From Variovorax paradoxus (GTDB lineage Bacteria; Pseudomonadota; Gammaproteobacteria; Burkholderiales; Burkholderiaceae_C), in contig NZ_LR743507.1 in NCBI RefSeq assembly GCF_902712855.1, positions 5,504,501 to 5,568,500 on the forward strand: a DNA stretch of 64,000 nt. The letters are read 5' to 3'. Position 1 is the stretch's first letter. The number at the start of each line of letters is the position of its first letter. Of this stretch, positions 31,153 to 38,938 are shown one piece after another. The translations under genes were made by a program, and so were the position numbers. Under the pieces are notes generated by a model. It made no database searches. It was not told where the DNA came from and saw only the letters and a program-made list of their open reading frames with translations.

Positions 31153-32279
31153 GTCCCTGCCTCTTCGCTCTCCCCTTCCGGGGGAAGGCCGGGTCGGGCG
31201 CTGGCTGCCTCTCCATCCGGCGCCGCGGGCGCGGCTCCCTGCCCTCCCGCGGAAGCGGAAGGCGCCTCCTGGTCGTCCTCGTCGCCGTACTCGGTCTTGA
31301 AACCCTGTGCGTCGAGCCCGTTCTCGGTCAGCCACCGCACCATCACCTGCACGCTGCCGTGCGTGACGAACACCCGCTCGGCGCCCGTGCCGGCGATGGC
31401 CTTCTGGAGGCCGGGCCAGTCCGCGTGATCGGACATGACGAAGCCGCGGTCCACGCCCCTGCGGCGGCGCGTGCCGCGCAGCTGCATCCATCCGCTCGCG
31501 AACGCATCGGCGTAGTTGCCGAAGCGCTTCATCCATGGCGTGCCCTGCGCCGAAGGCGGCGCAAGCACGAGTGCGCGCTTCAGCATGGCGGCGTCGACGC
31601 CCTCGTCGCTCACGCGGAAGGTGGGCGGCAGGGCCACGCCGGCCGCGCGGTACACCGCATTGAGCGGCTCGACCGCGCCATGCACCACGATCGGCCCGAC
31701 GCTGGCGTCCACGCCATGCAGGATGCGCTGCGCCTTGCCGAAGGCGTAGCAGAACAGCACCGACGCGCGACCCGCTTCGGCATTGGCGCGCCACCATGCG
31801 TCAATCTCGGCGAACAGCGCCAGTTGCGTGGGCCAGCGGTAGATCGGCAGGCCGAAGGTCGACTCGGTGATGAAGGTGTCGCAGGGCACCGGCTCGAAGG
31901 GCGTGCAGGTGCCGTCGGGCTCGGTCTTGTAGTCGCCCGAGGCCACCCAGACGCGGCCGCCGTGTTCGAGCCGCACCTGCGCCGAGCCCAGCACATGGCC
32001 CGCCGGATGCAGCGACACGCGCACGCCGTGGTGCTCGATGGCCTTGCCGTACGGCAGCGTCTGCAGGTTGATGTCGGCGCCCAGCCGCGTGCGCAGGGTG
32101 CCTTCGCTGTCGGTGTGGGCCAGGTAGTGCGCATGGCCGACGCGGGCATGGTCCGAGTGCGCGTGCGTGATGACGGCACGCTCCACCGGCCGCCAGGGGT
32201 CGATGTAGAAATCGCCCGGCGGGCAGTACAGCCCCTCGGGCCGGGCGACGACAAGGTCTTCTTCACGCAGTGCGGGCAT
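31149..32279 (-). CDS. Ligase-associated DNA exonuclease (MBL-fold, beta-CASP-like)
   Basis: 376 residues. The metallo-beta-lactamase core has THAHSDHARVGH (HxHxDH), HPAGHVLGSAQVRLE, VASGDYKTEPDG and a C-terminal FVMSDHADWPGL and FVTHGS, as in mRNA 3'-end-processing-like nucleases assigned to the LIG/LHR/PdeM repair set. It is first in the exo-lig-lhr transcription order and overlaps the ligase by four bases. The last 35 or so residues (GGQGAAPAAPDGEAAS, then LPPEGESEEAGT) are not family sequence; they are encoded by a degenerate palindromic repeat. Confidence 0.93.
   Translation of the reverse strand: MPALREEDLVVARPEGLYCPPGDFYIDPWRPVERAVITHAHSDHARVGHAHYLAHTDSEGTLRTRLGADINLQTLPYGKAIEHHGVRVSLHPAGHVLGSAQVRLEHGGRVWVASGDYKTEPDGTCTPFEPVPCDTFITESTFGLPIYRWPTQLALFAEIDAWWRANAEAGRASVLFCYAFGKAQRILHGVDASVGPIVVHGAVEPLNAVYRAAGVALPPTFRVSDEGVDAAMLKRALVLAPPSAQGTPWMKRFGNYADAFASGWMQLRGTRRRRGVDRGFVMSDHADWPGLQKAIAGTGAERVFVTHGSVQVMVRWLTENGLDAQGFKTEYGDEDDQEAPSASAGGQGAAPAAPDGEAASARPGLPPEGESEEAGT
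31167..31263. repeat. Degenerate family-B element inside the exonuclease 3' end
   Basis: The left half GCTCTCCCCTTCCGGGGGAA and the right half CCTGCCCTCCCGCGGAAGCG match the terminal inverted repeats of the array 2 kb away with several changes. It lies wholly within the exonuclease reading frame and codes for its C-terminal tail. Confidence 0.7.
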
Positions 32280-32351
32280 GGCACGCCATCGTAGGCGCTG
32301 CCCGGTTGCCGCGGCGCCGAGCGCGAGCCGCGAGGCGCTGTGGTCCGGCGC

Positions 32352-32891
32352 CTACTTCCGCGGGCCGGGGCGGTTGCTCATCATCTCGAGCACGTTCATC
32401 TTCATGCCGTTGGGCATGACCATGTCGCCCGGCTTCTGGTCGGCCTTGCAGGGGCCGATCCACCTGGCTTCCATGACGCTGGTGCCCTCCGCCCGGCCCA
32501 TGAGCGGCGGGCTGTAGCTCGACTTGCTCTCCATGCGGTAGGCGGTGCTGAAGTCGCCGCTCATGACGGCGTGCGAGGTGGCGGTGGTGTTGCCGATCTT
32601 GCAGACCGAGTCCATCACCAGCTTGCCGCCATCGGCGCGCAGCTCCTGTTTCGAGCACATGTCCTTGCCCATGCCCTGGCCCATGTCGCGCAGTGCCTTG
32701 TCGCTGGCCGCGTCGATGCACTGCTGCATGGTGTGCGCGCCGGCCGGTCCCCTGGCGGTGCCGTCGCCGGTCTGGATCTCCCAGAGGCCGGGCTTTCGCG
32801 AGGGGAAGTCGAGCGCGAAGGCGGGGCATGCGAAGGCCCCGGCCAGAACACACGGCAGGCAGAGCAGGCTGGCGCGCAGACGGATCTTCAT
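32352..32891 (-). CDS. DUF3617 family periplasmic protein
   Basis: 179 residues with a cleavable signal peptide (LLCLPCVLAGAFACPAFA). The DUF3617 start is clear (RKPGLWEIQTGDG), followed by four cysteines in MQQCIDAASD, KDMCSKQEL, DSVCKIGN and GPCKADQKPG and the MNGxKMN-type ending. Family proteins are about 150-190 residues, periplasmic, with disulfides; the function is unknown. It stands alone between the exonuclease and PAP2 genes. Confidence 0.88.
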   Translation of the reverse strand: MKIRLRASLLCLPCVLAGAFACPAFALDFPSRKPGLWEIQTGDGTARGPAGAHTMQQCIDAASDKALRDMGQGMGKDMCSKQELRADGGKLVMDSVCKIGNTTATSHAVMSGDFSTAYRMESKSSYSPPLMGRAEGTSVMEARWIGPCKADQKPGDMVMPNGMKMNVLEMMSNRPGPRK

Positions 32892-32967
32892 TGCAGGCTC
32901 CGCATCGGTGAACGGTGATGCCCGGGTTGTACCGCGCGCACGGGGGCGGCGGAATACCGCAATCGGC

Positions 32968-33666
32968 CTACGCCGGACGGGCCTGCGCAGCCATCGGCCC
33001 CGGTGCGCGCTGCCGCGTGGCGACGCCGAGCGCCACGCCCAGCGCGAAGCCGCCCATCACGTCGATCAGCACATGCTGGCGCACCGCCATCGTCGAATAG
33101 ACGATGCCCGCGGCCCACGCCACGTTGACGATGCGCAGCCACGCGGGCGCGCCTGCCGCGCGCAACTGCCGCGCCAGCGCCACGCACGCGAACACCGAGA
33201 ACGAGACGTGCAGCGAGGGAAAGGCATTGCCGGCCGAATCGACCATCTTGAGAAATTGCAGCGACGTGCCCGGCGTGGTCTCGACCGCGAAGTTGGGAAT
33301 GGCGGTGGGCACGAACCAGAACACCGCGAGCGCCAGCGCCGTCATGGCTGCGCAGCCAAGCGAGAAGCTCCACAGTTCGCGCCTGTCCTTGGCCAGCAGC
33401 ACCGGCAGCGCGATGTAGCCCCACAGCGAGAGGTACACCGGCAGCAGCGCCGGCTGGAACGCGATGAGATGGTCGACCGCCGTGAGCGGCAGCACCCGGG
33501 CCTGCCCGGCGTTCTTCATGATCCAGAAGTAGAGCGGGAAGAAGCCGAGCGTGGCGACCGTGTTGCCCACCAGCTTCAGCGGCAGCAGCGTGATGCAGCG
33601 GCGCCAGAGGGCCGCTGGCCATGCAGGCGCGCGGGAAGGCCGTCGGTCGGGTGCAGAGGGTGTCAT
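32968..33666 (-). CDS. PAP2 family membrane phosphatase
   Basis: 232 residues with about six hydrophobic segments. The PAP2 signature parts are PSLHVSFSVF (motif 2, with catalytic His) and RQHVLIDVMGG (motif 3, with the nucleophilic His); a clear motif 1 (KxxxxxxRP) is missing, as in the inositolphosphorylceramide-synthase-like branch. Enzymes of this kind dephosphorylate lipid phosphates such as phosphatidate or undecaprenyl pyrophosphate at the membrane. Start ATG 33666 is 25 bp from the oxidoreductase stop, so it may be co-transcribed with the sugar operon. Confidence 0.85.
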   Translation of the reverse strand: MTPSAPDRRPSRAPAWPAALWRRCITLLPLKLVGNTVATLGFFPLYFWIMKNAGQARVLPLTAVDHLIAFQPALLPVYLSLWGYIALPVLLAKDRRELWSFSLGCAAMTALALAVFWFVPTAIPNFAVETTPGTSLQFLKMVDSAGNAFPSLHVSFSVFACVALARQLRAAGAPAWLRIVNVAWAAGIVYSTMAVRQHVLIDVMGGFALGVALGVATRQRAPGPMAAQARPA

Positions 33667-33691
33667 GGAAGCCTGGGCAGCGCGCCGCGCG

Positions 33692-34855
33692 CTACCAGGG
33701 CGTCCACTTTAATTCGCTTTTCGCCGAAGCCACCGTGCGTTCGATGAACCGCACGCCGCGCGCGCCGTCTGTCACTCGGGGGTAGTCGGCATCCAGCGGG
33801 TCGGCGGTGCGGCCCGCGAGCCGCGCGCGGATGTCCGCCGCCACGCCCGCGTACACATTCGCGAAGGCCTCGATGAAGCCTTCGGGATGCCCCGCCGGCA
33901 AGCGGCTCGCACGCTGCGCCGACTCGCACAGCCAGGGCGCGCCGCGCGTCAGCATGCGCTTGGGACCGTCGTGCGGCAGGTGCACCAGCTGGCTCGGCTG
34001 CTCCTGGTGCCACTCGAGCGTGCCCAGCGTGCCCGACACGCGCAGGCGCAGGTCGTTCTCCAGGCCGGTGTTGATCTGCGAGGCGATGAGCACGCCGCGC
34101 GCGCCGCCGTGGAAGCGAAGGAGCAGGCTGCCGTCGTCGTCGAGCGTGCGGCCCGGCACCAGCGCGCCCAGGTCGGCACACAGGCTTTCGAGCTCGAGGC
34201 CGGTGACGGTCGCCACGAGGTTCTCGGCATGCGAGCCGATGTCGCCGATGGCGCCCGCCGCGCCGCTGCGCGCGGGGTCGGTGCGCCAGTCGGCCTGCTT
34301 GTTGGTGCCGCCCTCGACGTGGCTGGCAAGCCAGCCCTGGTTGTATTCGACGACGATCTTTCGGACCTCGCCGATCTGGCCCGAGCGCACCATTTCGCGC
34401 GCCTGCCGCACCATGGGGTAGCCGGTGTAGTTGTAGGTGACGCCGAACACCGTGCCGCGCCTGGCCACGGTGGCCACCAGCGCGTCGGCCTGCTCGCGCG
34501 TGTGCACCAGCGGCTTGTCGCACACCACGTGGAAGCCCGCGTCGGCGAAGGCCTGGGCCACCGGAAAGTGCACATGGTTGGGCGTGACGATCGACACGAA
34601 GTCGATGCGCTCATCCACCGGCCGCTTCAGTTCGTCGGCCAGCAGCGCCTGCCAGTCGCCGTGGTTGCGTCCTTCGGCCAGGCCGAGGTCGCGGCCCGAA
34701 GCGCGCGCCTTCTCCGGGCTCGACGAGAGCGCGCCCGCGACAAGCTCGATCTGTCCGTCGAGCGCCATGGCCTTGCGGTGCACGGCGCCGATGAAGGCGT
34801 CGCGCCCGCCGCCCACCATGGCGTAGCGCAGTTGGCGAAGCGGTGTATCGCTCAT
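33692..34855 (-). CDS. Gfo/Idh/MocA family oxidoreductase
   Basis: 387 residues from ATG 34855 with AGGAG upstream. The N-terminal Rossmann domain starts YAMVGGGRDAFIGAVHRKA; then come VSIVTPNHVHFPVAQAF, the substrate/NAD motif VVCDKPLVHT (DKP Lys) and AIGDIGSHAENLV for catalysis (D..H). Family members oxidise sugars or inositols with NAD(P). The gene is last in the sugar ABC operon, suggesting it processes the imported compound, perhaps an inositol or uncommon pentose; that is inference. Confidence 0.92.
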   Translation of the reverse strand: MSDTPLRQLRYAMVGGGRDAFIGAVHRKAMALDGQIELVAGALSSSPEKARASGRDLGLAEGRNHGDWQALLADELKRPVDERIDFVSIVTPNHVHFPVAQAFADAGFHVVCDKPLVHTREQADALVATVARRGTVFGVTYNYTGYPMVRQAREMVRSGQIGEVRKIVVEYNQGWLASHVEGGTNKQADWRTDPARSGAAGAIGDIGSHAENLVATVTGLELESLCADLGALVPGRTLDDDGSLLLRFHGGARGVLIASQINTGLENDLRLRVSGTLGTLEWHQEQPSQLVHLPHDGPKRMLTRGAPWLCESAQRASRLPAGHPEGFIEAFANVYAGVAADIRARLAGRTADPLDADYPRVTDGARGVRFIERTVASAKSELKWTPW

Positions 34856-34888
34856 CGATCTCCTCGGTGTTCCTGGCTTGGTGACTGT

Positions 34889-35011
34889 TCCCTCTCCCCT
34901 GGGGGAGAGGGCTAGGGTGAGGGCCGCGGCACTCGCACACGCACCGCCTTTGCCATCGCCGCCGACCCTCACCCCAACCCTCACCCCAAGGGGAGAGGGA
35001 GCAAGTCAGGG
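34889..35011. repeat. Palindromic element related to family B
   Basis: The left end (CCCTCTCCCCTGGGGGAGAG, then GGGTGAGGG) and right end (CCCTCACCCC twice, then AAGGGGAGAGGGA) are inverted repeats around a 55-bp middle. The ends match those of family B with changes, including the GGGAGCAAG border. It lies between the oxidoreductase and the binding-protein gene, inside the operon. Confidence 0.85.
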
Positions 35012-35037
35012 CCGCCGCTCTTCAGAGGGTCAGCGCC

Positions 35038-36000
35038 TCAGAACGGCGAGTTGGGGTGGTAGAAGTCCTTGGCGTTTTCCTTGGTGATCAGCACCGAGGG
35101 AATGATCGTGGTCGCCGGCAGCTTCTCGCCCTTCAGGCGCGCCTCGGCCGTGAGCTTGATCGCGTCGTAGATGAACTTGGGCGAGTAGCTCACATCGGCA
35201 CCGATGCGCTTGTCCTTGCCGTCCATGATGGTCTTGACCATGCCCTTGGCGCCCGCGCCGCCGAACACGATCTTGATGTCGTCGCGCTTGGCCTGCTCGA
35301 TGGCCTTGAGCACGCCCACGGCCATGTCGTCGTCGGCCGCCCAGATGGCGTCGATCTGCTTGAAGCGCGTCAGGTAGTCCTGCGTGACCTTGAAGGCGTC
35401 GTCGCGGTTCCAGTTGGCGTACTTGGCGTCCAGCAGCTTGATGTCGGGGCTGCCCTTGAGCACGGCGTTGAAGGCGTCCATGCGCTCGTTGTCGAGCGTG
35501 GTCGCGATGCCGCGCAGCGCCACCACGTTGCCCTTGCCGTTCAGCTGCTTCACGATGTACTCGGCCGGGATCTTGCCGAAGGCGGTGTTGTCGCCGGCCA
35601 CGTACGCATCCTGCGCGCTGGTGTCGGTCAGGCCGCGGTCGACAACGGTCACGTAGGCGCCCTTGGCCTTGACCTGCGCCACCGGCTTCGTCAGCGCGGC
35701 GGACTCGAACGGGAACACGACCAGCGCGTTGATCTTGGTCACGGTCGACAGGTCCTGCAACTGGTTGGCCTGCTCGGGCGCGTTGGCGGCCGTCTTGATC
35801 GTGATCTTCAGGTCCTTGTGTTCCTTCTCGAGGTCCTTCTTCGCCTGGTTGGCCCAGTAGTTGATGCCGCCCATGAAGCTGTGCGTGGCCGCGGGAATCG
35901 AAACGCCGAGGTTGACCTTCTCCGCGGCGAGCGCGGGCAGGCTGGCGAACGCAGCGGCGGCAACGGCCGTGAGCGCGATACGACGTGTGAGGCTTGTCAT
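35038..36000 (-). CDS. Sugar ABC transporter substrate-binding protein (RbsB-like)
   Basis: 320 residues. Signal peptide (TAVAAAAFASLPALAAEK) then a two-lobe periplasmic binding protein of the ribose/galactose type: NLGVSIPAATHSFMGGINYW, INALVVFPFESAALTKPVAQ, VTVVDRGLTDTS and DAIWAADDDMAVGVLKAIEQ. Cluster B binding proteins of this kind recruit sugars or inositols to the permease. The aromatic and Arg/Asp contacts for sugar rings are probably within VVDRG and WAADDD. First gene after the permease in transcription order, separated by a family-A repeat. Confidence 0.94.
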   Translation of the reverse strand: MTSLTRRIALTAVAAAAFASLPALAAEKVNLGVSIPAATHSFMGGINYWANQAKKDLEKEHKDLKITIKTAANAPEQANQLQDLSTVTKINALVVFPFESAALTKPVAQVKAKGAYVTVVDRGLTDTSAQDAYVAGDNTAFGKIPAEYIVKQLNGKGNVVALRGIATTLDNERMDAFNAVLKGSPDIKLLDAKYANWNRDDAFKVTQDYLTRFKQIDAIWAADDDMAVGVLKAIEQAKRDDIKIVFGGAGAKGMVKTIMDGKDKRIGADVSYSPKFIYDAIKLTAEARLKGEKLPATTIIPSVLITKENAKDFYHPNSPF

Positions 36001-36049
36001 GCTGGATGTCTCCTTGTGGTTGATGGAACGGGAATGGAAAACTGAGTGA

Positions 36050-36155
36050 ACAGCTTGTTCGTGGAACGCCGCGGAACCTGCTTTGCCGGGCCGCTGGCGT
36101 TGCCCCCGGCGAGGGGGTTGGCGCAGCGACACGAAGTGCGCGAAGACTGGGGCCG
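36050..36155 (-). repeat. Family-A repeat between permease and binding-protein genes
   Basis: Reads as an inverted copy: CGGAACCTGCTTTGCCGGGC, GTTGCCCCC, then AGCGACACGAAGTGCGCGAA and CTGGGGCC. Relative to transcription it has the same orientation as the copy inside the RND operon. Confidence 0.85.
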
Positions 36156-36158
36156 AGC

Positions 36159-37169
36159 TCATCTTCTTCCGCGCTGCAGGAACGCGACGATGATGATCAC
36201 GAAGCCCTGCACCGCCGCATTGAGGTACACGCTGATGATGCTGGTGAGGTTCAGGATGTTGCTGATGACCGAGAGCAGGATGGCGCCCACCACGGTGCCG
36301 GTGATGCTGCCCGCGCCGCCCTTCAGCGCCGTGCCGCCGACGATCACTGCCGCGATGGCCTCGAGTTCCCACAGCAGACCGGTGGTCGGCGAGGCGGAGC
36401 CCAGGCGCGGCACGTACAGCAGCGTGGCAATGCCCACGCACACGCCGAGCAGCACGTAGGTGAGGATCTTCACGCGGTCGACATCGACCGCCGCGTAGCG
36501 CGCGACCTGCTCGTTCGAGCCGATGGCCTGCACGTAGCGCCCGTACGCCGTGCGGTTCAGGATGACGCCGCCGATGACCGCGACGATCACGAACACCCAC
36601 ACCGGCACCGGGATGCCTGCGAGGCTCGCGTAGTACACCGGCGCATAGAGGTCCGACAGGTCGTTGTCGAGCGTGAGCGCGCCGCCGTCGGCGAAGTAGG
36701 TGAGGTACGCGCGGAAGATGCCCAGCGTGCCCAGCGTCACGATGAAGGGCTCGATGCGGCCCTTGGTGATGAGCAGGCCGTGTGCGAGCCCGAACACCGC
36801 GCCGAGCACCACAGCGAGCACCGCGCCCATCACCACCGCCAGCAGCGGCGAGCCTGAGGCCGGGCCGGCCCAGTTGATGAACATGATCACGCTGCCCGCG
36901 ATGAGCGCGGCCATGGAGCCCACCGACAGGTCGATGCCGCCCGAGATGATGACGAAGCACATGCCCACCGCGATGATGCCGATGAAGGCCGTGCGCGTGA
37001 GCACGTTCATCGCGTTGTCGAGCGTTGCGAAGTCGCCGTTCAGCAGCGTGCCGGCGATGCACAGCAGCACCAGCCCGATGACCGGGCCGAAGCCGTGCAG
37101 GCGCTCGGTCCAGCGCGGCCTGGTCTCGGCGCGATGCGTTGTTTCGGCGGAATCGGTGGGGGAAGCCAT
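36159..37169 (-). CDS. Sugar ABC transporter permease (RbsC-like)
   Basis: 336 residues, eight to ten helices. Typical RbsC-family segments are VGMCFVIISGGIDLSVGSMA (about residues 68-87), GLLITKGRIEPFIVTLGTLG, the cytoplasmic coupling part GRYVQAIGSNEQVARYAAVD and AVIVGGTALKGGAGSITGTV. The EAA-like loop in GSNEQVARYAAVDV contacts the ATPase. Repeats separate it from both the ATPase and the binding protein. Confidence 0.94.
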   Translation of the reverse strand: MASPTDSAETTHRAETRPRWTERLHGFGPVIGLVLLCIAGTLLNGDFATLDNAMNVLTRTAFIGIIAVGMCFVIISGGIDLSVGSMAALIAGSVIMFINWAGPASGSPLLAVVMGAVLAVVLGAVFGLAHGLLITKGRIEPFIVTLGTLGIFRAYLTYFADGGALTLDNDLSDLYAPVYYASLAGIPVPVWVFVIVAVIGGVILNRTAYGRYVQAIGSNEQVARYAAVDVDRVKILTYVLLGVCVGIATLLYVPRLGSASPTTGLLWELEAIAAVIVGGTALKGGAGSITGTVVGAILLSVISNILNLTSIISVYLNAAVQGFVIIIVAFLQRGRR

Positions 37170-37214
37170 GTCTTTATCGATTCGTTAGGGCATGCAGTTG
37201 CGACCTGGCAGCGA

Positions 37215-37325
37215 GCGCAGCGAAGCTCGTTCGGGGAACACCGGGGAGCCGGCTCGGCCGGGCCGCGGACGTTTCCCCCTGCAAGGGGGTGGGCGCAGCG
37301 ACACGAAGTGCGAGCAGGCTGGAGG
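37215..37325 (-). repeat. Family-A repeat between ATPase and permease genes
   Basis: GGGAACACCGGGGAGCCGGC, TTTCCCCCTGCAAGGGGGTG and GCGACACGAAGTGCGAGCAG match the inverted family-A signature. The ATPase stop at 37331-37333 is directly beside it. Confidence 0.82.
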
Positions 37326-37330
37326 TGAAC

Positions 37331-38938
37331 TCATCGTGTTCCGGTGGCATGAGCGATCAGCTCCTCTTCTGTCAGGTGGTCCGCGTCGAGCGTCGCGACG
37401 AGCCGGCCGGCGCGCATCACCGCGACGCGGTGGCACAGGCCGATCAGCTCCATCAGCTCCGAGGACACGACGATCACGGCGAGCCCCTCGCGGGCGAGTC
37501 GCTGGATCAGGAAATAGATGTCGCGCTTGGCGCCCACGTCGACGCCGCGCGTGGGCTCGTCGAGCACCACGACCCTGGGACGCGGCTGCAGCACCTTGGC
37601 GAGTGCGAGCTTCTGCTGGTTGCCGCCCGACAGCGACGAGGCCTTGACGTCGAGCGAGCCGGTGCGGATGCCGTAGTCCTTCACCGCCTCGGCCAGCGCG
37701 TCGCGCTCGGCCTCGGGCTTGAGCCAGGGCTGCGCGTAGCGCTCGAGCGCCATCAGCGTGAGGTTCTGGCGCAGGCCGAAGCCGACGTGCAGGCCCTTGC
37801 CCTTGCGGTCTTCGCTGAGGTAGGTGAGGCCGTGCTTCGCAGCGTCCCGAGGGTTGCGCCAACCCTTGCCGCCTGCCACGGGCTGGCCGAGCATCTCGAC
37901 GCTGCCGCTCGCCGGGCGCAGGCCCAGCAGGCCTTCGAAGAGTTCGGTGCGGCCCGCGCCGACGAGACCCGCGAAGCCGAGGATCTCGCCGGGGCGCACC
38001 TCGAAGCTCGCGTCCTGCGCCCAGCCGGGCACGCTGAAGTTGCGAACGCGCATGGCGGGCGCGTCGGCCGCCACCACCGCATCGCGCGGCGGGTACAGGT
38101 CGGCCAGCTCGCGGCCCACCATGAGGTTGGCCATCTGCTGGCGCGTGACGTCGGCGGTGGCCGAGCGCGCCACGAAGCGGCCGTCGCGCATGACGACGAC
38201 GTCGTCTGTCACGCGCTCCACCTCGTCGAGCTTGTGCGAGATGTACACGATGGTCACGCCGTCGGCGCGCAGCTGCGCGATGAGCTTGAACAGGCGCTCG
38301 GTCTCGCCCGGCGTGAGCGTGGCGGTCGGCTCGTCCATGACGAGCAGGCGCGCATGGCGGGCGATGGCCTTGGCGATCTCGACGAGCTGCTTCTCCGCGA
38401 CGATGAGGCGGCGTACCTTGGTGCGCGGGTCGATGTCGAGGCCCACCGCGGCGAGCGCTGCGGCGGCATCGCGCTCCATCGAGGCGTCGTCGAGCAGCCA
38501 GCCTTTCGAGGAAGCGCCGCGCCGCCCCAGGCTTCCTTGCTCCCCTTGGGGGACGGACGGCGCGAAGCGACGGCCAAGGGGCCACATCTTCTTTTCGTGG
38601 CCCAGGAAGATGTTCTGCGCCACGCTCAGGTCCTCGGCGAGGTTGAACTCCTGGTGGATCAGCACGATGCCCAGCGCCTCGGCGTCACGCGAACTGGCGA
38701 ACTGCTGCGGCTCGCCGTTGATGCGCAGCGTGCCGCCCGTGAGCGGCTCGTAGCCCGCCAGGATCTTCATCAGCGTGGACTTGCCCGCGCCGTTCTCGCC
38801 GAGCAGGCCGTACACGCGGCCGGGCGCGAGCGCGAAGCTCACGCCGTGCAGCACCTGCACCGGACCGAAGGCCTTCACCACGCCGTCGAACTCGACGGCC
38901 ACGCTGGCCTTGCTGCCTGTTGCGCTGTCGATGCTCAT
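37331..38938 (-). CDS. Sugar ABC transporter ATP-binding protein (RbsA-like) with an in-frame repeat insertion
   Basis: 535 residues; E. coli RbsA has 501. Two nucleotide-binding domains: the first with Walker A GENGAGKST (residues 48-56), Q-loop IHQEFNLAEDLSV and Walker B LLVMDEPTATL; the second with LSGGNQQKLALAK and VVVLDEPTRGVDVG. In this subfamily one Walker A is usually degenerate, as here in domain 2. Residues about 117-145 (PLGRRFAPSVPQGEQGSL and neighbours) are not family sequence and come from a palindromic repeat between VAQNIFLGHEK and GWLLDD. The frame is kept. The start overlaps the ROK gene stop (ATGA). Confidence 0.93.
   Translation of the reverse strand: MSIDSATGSKASVAVEFDGVVKAFGPVQVLHGVSFALAPGRVYGLLGENGAGKSTLMKILAGYEPLTGGTLRINGEPQQFASSRDAEALGIVLIHQEFNLAEDLSVAQNIFLGHEKKMWPLGRRFAPSVPQGEQGSLGRRGASSKGWLLDDASMERDAAAALAAVGLDIDPRTKVRRLIVAEKQLVEIAKAIARHARLLVMDEPTATLTPGETERLFKLIAQLRADGVTIVYISHKLDEVERVTDDVVVMRDGRFVARSATADVTRQQMANLMVGRELADLYPPRDAVVAADAPAMRVRNFSVPGWAQDASFEVRPGEILGFAGLVGAGRTELFEGLLGLRPASGSVEMLGQPVAGGKGWRNPRDAAKHGLTYLSEDRKGKGLHVGFGLRQNLTLMALERYAQPWLKPEAERDALAEAVKDYGIRTGSLDVKASSLSGGNQQKLALAKVLQPRPRVVVLDEPTRGVDVGAKRDIYFLIQRLAREGLAVIVVSSELMELIGLCHRVAVMRAGRLVATLDADHLTEEELIAHATGTR
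38504..38590. repeat. In-frame palindromic insertion (family D) in the ABC ATPase gene
   Basis: About 87 bp containing GCTCCCCTTGGGGGAC and GGCGCGAAGCGACGGCCAAG between conserved ABC ATPase codons. Its length is a multiple of three and it carries no stop in the gene's frame. It shares the CCCCAGGCTT border with family A. Confidence 0.75.
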
